A stretch of DNA of 64,000 nucleotides from Chryseobacterium takakiae. Its GTDB lineage: Bacteria; Bacteroidota; Bacteroidia; Flavobacteriales; Weeksellaceae. A program made the position numbers and the translations under genes. Shown piece by piece: positions 18,681 through 26,433 of the stretch (positions are counted from its first letter, which is position 1; each line of letters begins with the position of its first letter). The stretch is taken from positions 62,001-126,000 of the forward strand of contig NZ_FQVO01000001.1 in the NCBI RefSeq assembly GCF_900129385.1, in the 5' to 3' direction. A model generated the notes under the pieces. It did no database searches and was not told the DNA's origin. It was given only the letters and a program-made list of their open reading frames with translations.

Positions 18681-19265
18681 ATGATCACAGTAAATGAAAA
18701 TTACAGCTTTCCGTTAGAAGAAACGCTTTTCGTGTTTGCCTTGGATTCTGAAGCAGGAAAAAACTTTAATGATAAAAATAAACTGATCACAGGCATCGGA
18801 AAAGTGAATGCTGCGATGGAGCTGACGAAAGAAATTCATCGGAGAAGACCAAAGTTAATTATAAATCTGGGTTCTGCCGGAAGTAAGAGTTTTCATAAAG
18901 GAGAAGTAGTTTGCTGTACCAAATTTATCCAGCGGGACATGGATGTAAGAGGGCTCGGCTTCAGTTTATATGAAACACCATTGTCCGGTATTCCGCCTGT
19001 TCTTGAATATGGATTAAAAAGAAACGGTCTTCCTGAAGGAATTTGCGGCAGCGGGGACAGCTTTGAAATGAATCATTCCGAAACTGACTATAATGTTGTT
19101 GATATGGAAGCGTATCCGCTGGCGTTGATAGCCATGAAAGAAAACATTCCGTTTCTTTGCCTGAAATACATTTCCGATGATGCAGGAAGCGAGGCTGCAG
19201 ACGACTGGACAGTACAGGTACATCTTGCTTCGGAAGCATTTAATAAAATTTTATTTTTAAAATAA
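18681..19265 (+). CDS. purine nucleosidase, MTA/SAH nucleosidase family
   Basis: A 194-residue member of the phosphorylase/nucleosidase superfamily. Motifs in order are GIGKVNAA, NLGSAGS (ribose and base loop), CGSGDSF, VVDMEAYPLA (the conserved Met-Glu that binds the ribose hydroxyls) and ISDDAG (catalytic Asp). It is shorter than E. coli MtnN (232 residues). It probably cleaves adenine from methylthioadenosine or S-adenosylhomocysteine, or a related nucleoside. It is third in a possible operon with the MFS and FrnE genes. Confidence 0.82.
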   Translation: MITVNENYSFPLEETLFVFALDSEAGKNFNDKNKLITGIGKVNAAMELTKEIHRRRPKLIINLGSAGSKSFHKGEVVCCTKFIQRDMDVRGLGFSLYETPLSGIPPVLEYGLKRNGLPEGICGSGDSFEMNHSETDYNVVDMEAYPLALIAMKENIPFLCLKYISDDAGSEAADDWTVQVHLASEAFNKILFLK

Positions 19266-19379
19266 AGTATAAGTCCTTTAATTCTTACTATTAAAAGTAA
19301 ACTCATATATAGTATCATTGTTAACTGTAACGCCTTTGTTTCTCTTAAGATAAGAATACAGTTTTTATTTTTCTTTGTT

Positions 19380-19387
19380 TAGCTTTG
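19380..19387 (+). promoter_or_regulatory. -7 element of the acetyltransferase gene
   Basis: TAGCTTTG, exact TAnnTTTG, 34 bp before the ATG at 19422. Confidence 0.4.
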
Positions 19388-19421
19388 TGTTATAAATTTA
19401 AAATGTACTGATAGTAATAGT

Positions 19422-19943
19422 ATGACATCAATAGTTCTTAAAAAAGCTTCTGCGGGAGATCTCGAAACTCTGCAGCAGATTGGAAAGGAAACTTTTTACG
19501 AAACCTTTGCAAAATACAATTCCGAAGATGAAATACAGAAGTATCTTACTGAAAGTTTCTCTTCAGAAAAATTATTGAAAGAACTTAATACTCCGGATTC
19601 TCAGTTTTTCATAGCTTGGGAAAAAGAAAATCCTATAGGATATCTCAAAGTAAATTCCGGAAAAGCGCAGACCGAACTTCAGGATGAGACTGCTTTGGAA
19701 ATTGAAAGGATTTATGTGAAAAGCTCCCATTACGGCAAGAAAGTAGGGCAGCTTCTCTACGATAAAGCACTGGAAATTGCTCTTCGGCAACAAAAGAAAT
19801 ACATCTGGCTCGGCGTATGGGAAGAAAATAAAAGAGCGGTGAGCTTTTACAGTAAAAACGGATTTACAGAATTTGATCAACATATTTTCCGCTTAGGAAG
19901 TGATGAGCAGACTGATCTGATGATGAAAAAAGTGCTGGAATAA
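19422..19943 (+). CDS. GNAT family N-acetyltransferase
   Basis: A 173-residue acetyl-CoA-dependent transferase. The GNAT core runs from residue 5 to the end: the family opening LKKASAGDLETLQQI, beta4 with EIERIYV, the acetyl-CoA pyrophosphate loop YGKKVGQLL (R/Q-x-x-G-x-G/A type), and the closing WLGVWEENKRAVSFYSKNGF. The substrate is unknown. It converges on pdeM with only three bases between stops. Confidence 0.88.
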   Translation: MTSIVLKKASAGDLETLQQIGKETFYETFAKYNSEDEIQKYLTESFSSEKLLKELNTPDSQFFIAWEKENPIGYLKVNSGKAQTELQDETALEIERIYVKSSHYGKKVGQLLYDKALEIALRQQKKYIWLGVWEENKRAVSFYSKNGFTEFDQHIFRLGSDEQTDLMMKKVLE

Positions 19944-19946
19944 AAA

Positions 19947-20591
19947 TTAAATCTCATAAATTTCCGCATCGGTAAATACATAAAATCTTCCTTTTTTAGG
20001 GAGATTTTTGGTATCAAGCCCGGTAAACTCGCTGAATGCGGGCAACAGAAGCTGGTTTTCCGTTACGACAAAACAGGGAAGCTTTATTTTTTTTACAGCG
20101 GAATTGATGACGAATCCCGGATGAATATGTCCGGTAATCTGAAATTTCTGGTGTTTCTTTTCAAAATCATGAATCAGCATAAAATCTTCAATTTCCAGCA
20201 GTTCAGCTTTAAAGTTCAAGCATAATTTAGATTCAAGCTTTTTGGAAATTCTGTCGTGGTTACCTTCAATAAGATGGAATTCAAGATCGCTGTACCGGTT
20301 TCTCCAGCTGCAGAATTCATCAACATCCGAATTATCACCGGCATGCAGAAGATCTCCAACGACCATAAACTTTTCAGGCTTAAAATATTCAATAAGAATC
20401 GAAAGCCGTTCCAGGTCATTTTTCATAATCTGATTGGCCAGAGCAATTCCGTTTTTCCGGAAATGGGCGGTTTTTCCAATATGCAAATCCGATAGGATAA
20501 GGGCTTTCTGCTCTTCCCAGAATAAAGCCCTCTGGTTGGTTAACGTAAATGTTTCATGTCGGATTTTTATCTTTTTAGTCTGTACGTTCAT
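19947..20591 (-). CDS. pdeM: ligase-associated DNA damage response endonuclease PdeM
   Basis: A 214-residue calcineurin-like metallophosphoesterase. Metal ligands are visible as DLH (residues 35-37), GDLLHAGD, GNHD and GHIHPG. The spacing and length match PdeM, the nuclease that in many bacteria sits with an ATP-dependent DNA ligase and a helicase in a DNA-repair set. Those partners are not in this window, so the name rests on the family pattern alone. Confidence 0.82.
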   Translation of the reverse strand: MNVQTKKIKIRHETFTLTNQRALFWEEQKALILSDLHIGKTAHFRKNGIALANQIMKNDLERLSILIEYFKPEKFMVVGDLLHAGDNSDVDEFCSWRNRYSDLEFHLIEGNHDRISKKLESKLCLNFKAELLEIEDFMLIHDFEKKHQKFQITGHIHPGFVINSAVKKIKLPCFVVTENQLLLPAFSEFTGLDTKNLPKKGRFYVFTDAEIYEI

Positions 20592-20631
20592 TCTTTTCAG
20601 GAATACTTCTTAAGTTATTAAAATATAGATT

Positions 20632-20699
20632 GAACTCCTACGGAGTTCTGTTCTTGAATCAATGTATTTTTCTACACAGATTCCGCTCCTACGGAGCGG
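20632..20699. repeat. paired palindromes with shared CTCCTACGGAG core
   Basis: Two perfect hairpins, GAACTCCTACGGAGTTC (20632-20648) and CCGCTCCTACGGAGCGG (20683-20699), share the core CTCC-TAC-GGAG and are 34 bp apart. They lie in the 204-bp gap between pdeM and the MATE gene. The pattern resembles a dispersed REP-like intergenic element; a related palindrome cluster is at 51815-51870. Confidence 0.65.
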
Positions 20700-20795
20700 T
20701 GTTCATTGTCAATTGTCTGCTCATTTTAGAATTTTATTTTCCGTAAATAAGCCTCTAAATTTTTGTCTCTTTTGTGGTTGAATAAACTTTATTGG

Positions 20796-22181
20796 TTATG
20801 TATTACTTTTCAATTCACTTTTCATATTACTCTTAATTCTTTTTGCGGACAAATTAAGAAATCTTTTCACCAGGAACACTGCGGAGATGGTCAATCCGAG
20901 CCCAAGTGCAATCCACATTCCGAAAGCGCCCATTTCTAAAGTCACACACAGAAAATATCCTAAAGGAATTGTAATGATCCAATAGGCAATAAACGTATAA
21001 ATGGAAGGGATTTTCACATCCTGCATTCCTCTCAGGGTTCCTAATGCTGTCACCTGAATTCCGTCTGAAAGCTGGAATAACGCTGCAATAATCATGAGTT
21101 TGGCAGCCAGCGCAATCACTTCAACTTCTTCTTTTTTGGTGAAAAAAGTAGGCAGTATGTTTCTTCCTAAAATAAAAACGAATCCGCAGATGGCCATAAA
21201 AATAAAAGCGATCTTAAGGTTGTTGATTCCTACTTTTCTTAGTTCCGTAAAGTTTTGTTCACCCAGCTTTCTTCCGATCATTACCGTAGAAGCAACACTG
21301 AAGCCAATACATAAATTGAATGTAAATGATGCCATGCTTAAAGCGATCTGGTGGGAAGCAATATCATGTGCAGAAATCAATCCGCAGATAAAGGCAGCTG
21401 CAGCGAAGGCAGTAACCTCAAAAAACATTTGTAGTGCGGTCGGCAGACCCAGTCTCACCATTTTATCAAACATCTTTTTAGAAAAAACTTCAATTTTTAA
21501 AGTAAAATCTTTGATGTAACGTTTGGTTTTTTCCTGATTTAAAAGCACAAAATACAGGAACACCACCATAAATATCCTGGCGATAAGACTGGCCAGTGCA
21601 GAACCTTTCACACCCATCGGCGGAAGTCCGAAAAGTCCTTTGATAAAGACATAATTTAAGACAATATTGATGACATTGGCGATAATTGTGGCTTTGGTTA
21701 CACCAATTGTATAGGATAACCCTTCCGAAACTTCCCGAAGGGTCTGAAAAGCCATAAACGGAACAATGCTGATGGCCATAATCGTAAGGAAATCAACCGT
21801 ATCCGGAATGATTTTCTCCGGCTGTCCGGAATGGTACAGCAAAGGCATTCCTAAAAGAAGAATTCCCATTAAAATAATTCCTACCGTCATATTGATTACA
21901 AAACCATGACTGAAGACTGAATTGATGGTAGTGTGATCGTGCTTAGAATGTGCTTCCGAAACAAGCGGTGGAATAGCGAAGGAAAATCCCAACGCCAGCA
22001 CAAACATGGAGAAAAAAACGGCATTTCCCAATGAAACCGAAGCCAGCGCATCGGCTCCCAGCAGTTTTCCTACGATAATATTGTCAAAAAGATTTACCGA
22101 AACCTGGCCAACCTGGGTCAGCATGACCGGAAGGGCCAGTGTCAAGCATTCTTTTGTATAGTTCTTATTTAAAAAGTTCAT
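20796..22181 (-). CDS. MATE family efflux transporter
   Basis: A 461-residue inner-membrane protein with about 12 helices. It opens with LALPVMLTQVGQVSVNLFDNIIVG, the conserved first helix of NorM-type pumps, and shows the internal two-fold repeat (second half starts near LGLPTALQMFFEV). It likely exports drugs or metabolites in exchange for sodium ions or protons. It is upstream of a possible transcript running toward pdeM, but the repeat-rich gap makes co-transcription doubtful. Confidence 0.92.
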   Translation of the reverse strand: MNFLNKNYTKECLTLALPVMLTQVGQVSVNLFDNIIVGKLLGADALASVSLGNAVFFSMFVLALGFSFAIPPLVSEAHSKHDHTTINSVFSHGFVINMTVGIILMGILLLGMPLLYHSGQPEKIIPDTVDFLTIMAISIVPFMAFQTLREVSEGLSYTIGVTKATIIANVINIVLNYVFIKGLFGLPPMGVKGSALASLIARIFMVVFLYFVLLNQEKTKRYIKDFTLKIEVFSKKMFDKMVRLGLPTALQMFFEVTAFAAAAFICGLISAHDIASHQIALSMASFTFNLCIGFSVASTVMIGRKLGEQNFTELRKVGINNLKIAFIFMAICGFVFILGRNILPTFFTKKEEVEVIALAAKLMIIAALFQLSDGIQVTALGTLRGMQDVKIPSIYTFIAYWIITIPLGYFLCVTLEMGAFGMWIALGLGLTISAVFLVKRFLNLSAKRIKSNMKSELKSNT

Positions 22182-22271
22182 AATAGTTTAAGGTTCATAG
22201 TTTTAATCAAAAAAAATTGCAGTAACAAGAGATACTGCAATTTTCATAATTTATCTGAAGTAATACTTACA

Positions 22272-23456
22272 TTATTTCCTTACAAAACTTGCAACGTCGT
22301 CGGCAGAAACAGTGTTTCCTCCAAGTATGATCAGCCTTTCCACTACGTTTCTAAGCTCTCTGATATTACCTGTCCAAGAAAGTGCTTTTAAAGCTTCGAT
22401 AGCTTTATCATCAAATTTCTTCGGAGCAGTTCCATGCTCATCAGAGATTATTCCTGCGAAATGCTCAACCAGCGATTTGATGTCTTCTTTTCTTTCATCC
22501 AATGGCGGTACATAAATTTCGATAACAGAAAGTCTGTGGTAAAGGTCTTCACGGAATCTTCCGGCTTCAATTTCCTTCTGCATATTTTTATTGGTAGCGG
22601 CAAGAACTCTTACGTCAACTTTTATTTCTTTATCGCTTCCTACAGGAGATACTTTGCTTTCCTGCAATGCTCTGAGAACTTTTGCCTGGGCAATAAGGCT
22701 CATATCACCAATTTCATCAAGGAAAATAGTTCCGCCGTTGGCCTGCTCGAATTTTCCCTGCTTATCTTTGATCGCTCCCGTAAAAGAACCTTTCACGTGA
22801 CCGAATAATTCAGATTCAATCAATTCGGAAGGAATCGCGGCACAGTTTACTTCTACCATCGGCCCTCTGGCTCTGTCACTCTGATTGTGAATTGCGTGGG
22901 CAACAAGCTCTTTTCCGGCTCCGTTCGGTCCTGTAATTAAAACCCTTGCGTCAGAAGCGGCCACTTTCTCAATCATGTCCTGAATCTTCTTTAAACCTGC
23001 TGATTCACCGATCATCTGATATTTCTTGTTTACCTTTCTTTTAAGCGTTTTATTTTCGGTCTGAAGATTTTTATTTTCTTTCTTCAGGCTCTCTTTAGCT
23101 AACGCATTTTTTACGCTGGTAATCAGTCTGTTGATGTCGATAGGTTTGGAAATGAAATCGTAAGCACCGTCTTTAAGGCAGGAAACGGCAGAATCAATGT
23201 CTGCGTGTCCTGAGATCATAATGAAAGTGGATTCCGGCTTTAGGGCTAAACTCTGTTTCAAAAGCTCAGTTCCTGAAAGTTTAGGCATTTTAATATCGGA
23301 AATCACCAGTGCGAAATCTTCTTTTTCTACCTGTTTATAACCTTCAAGGCCGTCTTCGGCAATTACAAATTCATAGTCAGTAAGTTCATCGGAAAGAATA
23401 CTTTGGAGTACTCCGGAGATTGCTTTTTCGTCTTCTACAATAAGGATTTTTTGCAT
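22272..23456 (-). CDS. sigma-54-dependent response regulator lacking a Fis HTH
   Basis: A 394-residue NtrC-type activator from the chosen start. The receiver domain (residues 1-120) has the phospho-acceptor Asp54 in VISDIKMPK. The AAA+ domain has a Walker A GPNGAGKE, the sigma-54 contact loop GSFTGA (usually GAFTGA) and Walker B GGTIFLDEIGDM. The protein ends SADDVASFVRK about where the linker to a DNA-binding domain would begin, so the C-terminal Fis-type HTH is missing. The start at MQKILIVEDE (23456) is preferred over 23495 because a -7 element lies five bases upstream. The cognate kinase is not in the window. Confidence 0.88.
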   Translation of the reverse strand: MQKILIVEDEKAISGVLQSILSDELTDYEFVIAEDGLEGYKQVEKEDFALVISDIKMPKLSGTELLKQSLALKPESTFIMISGHADIDSAVSCLKDGAYDFISKPIDINRLITSVKNALAKESLKKENKNLQTENKTLKRKVNKKYQMIGESAGLKKIQDMIEKVAASDARVLITGPNGAGKELVAHAIHNQSDRARGPMVEVNCAAIPSELIESELFGHVKGSFTGAIKDKQGKFEQANGGTIFLDEIGDMSLIAQAKVLRALQESKVSPVGSDKEIKVDVRVLAATNKNMQKEIEAGRFREDLYHRLSVIEIYVPPLDERKEDIKSLVEHFAGIISDEHGTAPKKFDDKAIEALKALSWTGNIRELRNVVERLIILGGNTVSADDVASFVRK

Positions 23457-23461
23457 AGTTG

Positions 23462-23469
23462 CAAATTTA
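23462..23469 (-). promoter_or_regulatory. -7 element at the sigma-54 activator gene
   Basis: Minus-strand TAAATTTG, exact TAnnTTTG, ends five bases before the ATG at 23456. It decides the start codon and implies a leaderless or very short leader. Confidence 0.5.
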
Positions 23470-23512
23470 GATTTTTTTGATTGAATTATTAGCAAAAACT
23501 ATACCTAATACA

Positions 23513-24172
23513 CTATTTTGAATAATCTCTTCTCCCGAAAATAGCCGATCCTACGCGCACCGAATTGGCTCCGCATTCAATGGCGATGGGGAAGTCATCA
23601 CTCATTCCCATCGATAATGTTTCCAAAGGATGAAGTTTATTTAATTCGTCAAAAAGTCTTTTTAGGTTTAAAAATTCCTTTTTTACCTGGTTTTTATCGT
23701 CTGTAAAAGTAGCCATTCCCATTAAGCCGTTGATGAGGATATTGGGAAACTCACTGCTGAGGTATTTTTCATACAGGCCTTTTGCTTCTTCAGCTTCAAG
23801 CCCAAACTTGGTTTCTTCTTCTGCAATTTTTACCTGGAGCAACACTTTTATTTTACGATTGTGCTTTCCTGCTTCCTTATTGATTTCACGAATCAGTTTC
23901 TCCGAATCCACACTCTGGATGGTATCAATAAATTCAGCAATATATTTTACTTTATTGGTCTGGAGATGTCCTATCAGATGCCATTTAATATCTTTTGGAA
24001 GCAGCGGATATTTTTCCGTGAGTTCCTGTACTTTATTTTCCCCGAAAACTCTTTGTCCAAGGTCATAGACTTCCTGAATCACAGAAACCGGGTGGGTTTT
24101 TGACACTGCCACCAATTCTACGTGTTGAGGAAGACTGCTTTTTATTGCGTTATAATTTTCCTGAATACTCAT
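23513..24172 (-). CDS. YggS/PLPBP family PLP homeostasis protein
   Basis: A 219-residue single-domain PLP-binding TIM barrel. The PLP lysine is Lys25 in LVAVSKTHP; other family marks are GENKVQEL, WHLIGHLQTNK and LSMGMSDDF near the phosphate site, then GSAIFGRR at the C-terminus. The family has no established catalytic reaction and balances vitamin B6 and amino-acid pools. It is followed by the response regulator gene 56 bp downstream on the minus strand. Confidence 0.93.
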   Translation of the reverse strand: MSIQENYNAIKSSLPQHVELVAVSKTHPVSVIQEVYDLGQRVFGENKVQELTEKYPLLPKDIKWHLIGHLQTNKVKYIAEFIDTIQSVDSEKLIREINKEAGKHNRKIKVLLQVKIAEEETKFGLEAEEAKGLYEKYLSSEFPNILINGLMGMATFTDDKNQVKKEFLNLKRLFDELNKLHPLETLSMGMSDDFPIAIECGANSVRVGSAIFGRRDYSK

Positions 24173-24371
24173 ACCTGCAAATTTCTGAATTTTAAATCAA
24201 AATGTAATCAGATCTTATCAATTTTAATTTAACCACAAATGATACAAAAGATTAGTTTGAAATTATTTTTAGATAAATAAAAGAAAACAAAAAATAAAAA
24301 TCAAAGACTTTTAAAAACTTATGAGATCTTATTATCAATATTATTAATAAACAACTTTAAATATATTTTTA

Positions 24372-24587
24372 GAGCCTGTTTAAATTTTACTAAATAAATT
24401 TTTTATAAGTTTTTTCTTAATTTTCTGAATTAAATAAACTTTGTTTATTCTTTGATTAACATTAAGGATTTTAGAGAGTTAGACTTTATTTAAGTTAAGG
24501 AATCAATAAATTAATTTTATTAAGTTTTTTACGCTAAGGTGCTTAATTCCTTAATGTTAAAGTGCAATAAAAAATTTAAATAGGCTC
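24372..24587. mobile_element. MITE-like element, 216 bp, with TTA target duplication
   Basis: The left end GAGCCTGTTTAAATTTT (from 24372) and right end AAAATTTAAATAGGCTC (to 24587) are inverted repeats with one mismatch, flanked on both sides by TTA (24369-24371 and 24588-24590). Inside, TTAACATTAAGGA (24456-24468) pairs perfectly with TCCTTAATGTTAA (24548-24560). There is no ORF. The ends and the 3-bp TNA duplication recall IS5/IS1031-type transposons. It lies between yggS-like and deacetylase genes, and this 470-bp gap holds nothing else. Confidence 0.75.
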
Positions 24588-24643
24588 TTAATCTTTTGCG
24601 CCTTTTGTGGTAAATAAAAATCAAATAAAATTTAAAGAATATT

Positions 24644-25510
24644 TCAGTTCAGGATTTCATTAATTCCCGGATATTCCGAGATTTTTCTGAAAACAAAACG
24701 GTTGCTTTTCTGAAGTTTTTCAATAAAAAGATCAAGCTCATTAATGGAATCTGCGTCCGTTAAATATTGGTCATGCGTAAGAAATACCAGGTGTCTGGAA
24801 GTTTTTTCAAGATCATTGAAGAAAATGCTGTCCACTCTTTTCAGCATGGCTTCGTGATTTCCTTTTAAGGCCATTTTATTGGTAGGTTTCCATTCCAGGT
24901 CCCATCCGATAACTTTATATCCTGCTTTTTTCAGACTGTTGGCAGCTTCTGTAGAACTCTTCAGGTCGGTAACGGTAATATTGTTCAGCCTCCAGATATT
25001 TCTTCCGGGGGTTCTGGCAATTTTGTCATAAAGTTTGAGACTGTCTTTCGCGGTATCAAAATCATGCACAACTGCAATTGGGTTTTTGTAAAAATCGGTG
25101 TACTTGTTATGAGCATGGGTAAAACTGTGATTTGCCAGTTCTATCAGCCTGTCTTTTCGCAACAGCTGAAGGTCTTCCTGTTGTTTTTTGCTTCCGTAGG
25201 CATGTTTTCCAACGAGAAAAGCAGTGGCGCAGACATTTCTTTTGTGTAGAATTTTAAGAAGGTTTTCTGTTCCGCGGTTGGGGCCGTCATCGAAAGTAAG
25301 ATAAATGACTCTTTTATCTGCCGGAACATGTTTATCATGAATTTTGGGGACAATCTTTGCGACGGGATGGTCATTATGAATCATTTTTTCTGATTCTTTT
25401 TTGTCTTTTTTCTGATTACAGCTGTTACTTAGAATTGAAGTTGCACTCACCAATGCAAGCATCCCGAGAAAAGCCCTGTTTAAAGACTTTTCTGCAAAAG
25501 TTTTTGTCAT
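24644..25510 (-). CDS. polysaccharide deacetylase family protein
   Basis: A 288-residue NodB-fold hydrolase that removes acetyl groups from cell-surface glycans. The catalytic motif TFDDGP is at residues 72-77, metal ligands are His128 and His132 (HSFTH), and later motifs are RTPGRNIWR, GWDLEW and the terminal LTHD. The N-terminus is a membrane or lipoprotein signal ending at Cys31 (LSNSC), so the enzyme is probably anchored at the outer face of a membrane. Substrate is not known; peptidoglycan or exopolysaccharide are candidates. Confidence 0.88.
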   Translation of the reverse strand: MTKTFAEKSLNRAFLGMLALVSATSILSNSCNQKKDKKESEKMIHNDHPVAKIVPKIHDKHVPADKRVIYLTFDDGPNRGTENLLKILHKRNVCATAFLVGKHAYGSKKQQEDLQLLRKDRLIELANHSFTHAHNKYTDFYKNPIAVVHDFDTAKDSLKLYDKIARTPGRNIWRLNNITVTDLKSSTEAANSLKKAGYKVIGWDLEWKPTNKMALKGNHEAMLKRVDSIFFNDLEKTSRHLVFLTHDQYLTDADSINELDLFIEKLQKSNRFVFRKISEYPGINEILN

Positions 25511-25638
25511 AAAATTAAATGGAGTTTAGTTTGTTAAAAATTGTTAAAAATTCCAAATATTTCTTAACAAGAATTATGCCTTTTTATGTAGGGAATTTGC
25601 TTTTTAATTTTATTTTAATAAATATTGTTACCAACAAT

Positions 25639-26367
25639 TTATTTAAGAATATTTTTCAAAATTAGTCCGTTTTTAACAGCTGAAGTTCCCCATGTATTGT
25701 TGAAAAATATAAAAGCTGTATGAGAAGATTTTTTAATTTTTTTAGCTAAATCATTTAAAAATTCTTCACTGTATTCAGATTTGTAGAGTATCGGTTTTCC
25801 ATGAAGCCGATAGTAAAGAATATCCGGATGATTGATGATAACATCTTCCGGAAGATTTCCGGGAAAGCTTACGCCTGAAACGACAATATTATTTTCTTTG
25901 AGCAGATTGAAAACTTGTTCATTCCACCAGGAATCATGTCGGAATTCAATAACATTTAAATAGTTAAAGTCAATATTTTGCAGAATTGTCTCTACATTCT
26001 CCGGAGTGTATTTAAAAGACGGTGGAAATTGGTACAGGAAACCGGACAGTTTTTCTTTCAGATGAGATTGAATATGATTACAAAAATCGCTGATTTCCTC
26101 TTTGCAGCCTTTCATTCTTTTTTCATGAGAAACGGTTTTCGGAATTTTGATGAAAAATCTGAAGTCATCAGGAGTTTCTTCCGTCCACTTGATCAATGTT
26201 TTTGCAGTAGGCTTCCTGTAAAAAGTGGAATTGATTTCTACACAGTTGAATTTCTGAGAATATAAAGTAAGAAAATCTTTACTTTTTGCATCTTCCGGAT
26301 ATAGTGATCCTTTCCAGTCATTATTGTAAAAACCTGAGCAGCCGATATGTAGATTTTCTTTTTTCAT
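25639..26367 (-). CDS. DUF72 (YecE-like) protein
   Basis: A 242-residue TIM-barrel protein. Family marks are GCSGFYNNDWKG and YPEDAK at the N-terminus, NSTFYR near residue 49, IKIPKTVSHEKR, QFPPSF, EFRHDSW and FFNNTWG at the C-terminus. Biochemical function of the family is unknown. It follows copA on the minus strand after 66 bp and could be co-transcribed with it. Confidence 0.88.
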   Translation of the reverse strand: MKKENLHIGCSGFYNNDWKGSLYPEDAKSKDFLTLYSQKFNCVEINSTFYRKPTAKTLIKWTEETPDDFRFFIKIPKTVSHEKRMKGCKEEISDFCNHIQSHLKEKLSGFLYQFPPSFKYTPENVETILQNIDFNYLNVIEFRHDSWWNEQVFNLLKENNIVVSGVSFPGNLPEDVIINHPDILYYRLHGKPILYKSEYSEEFLNDLAKKIKKSSHTAFIFFNNTWGTSAVKNGLILKNILK

Positions 26368-26433
26368 GTTTTTTATATTTTCTCTCGCAGATTTAGCAGA
26401 TGGTGCGGATTATTTTAAATTAAGATTAAAAAT

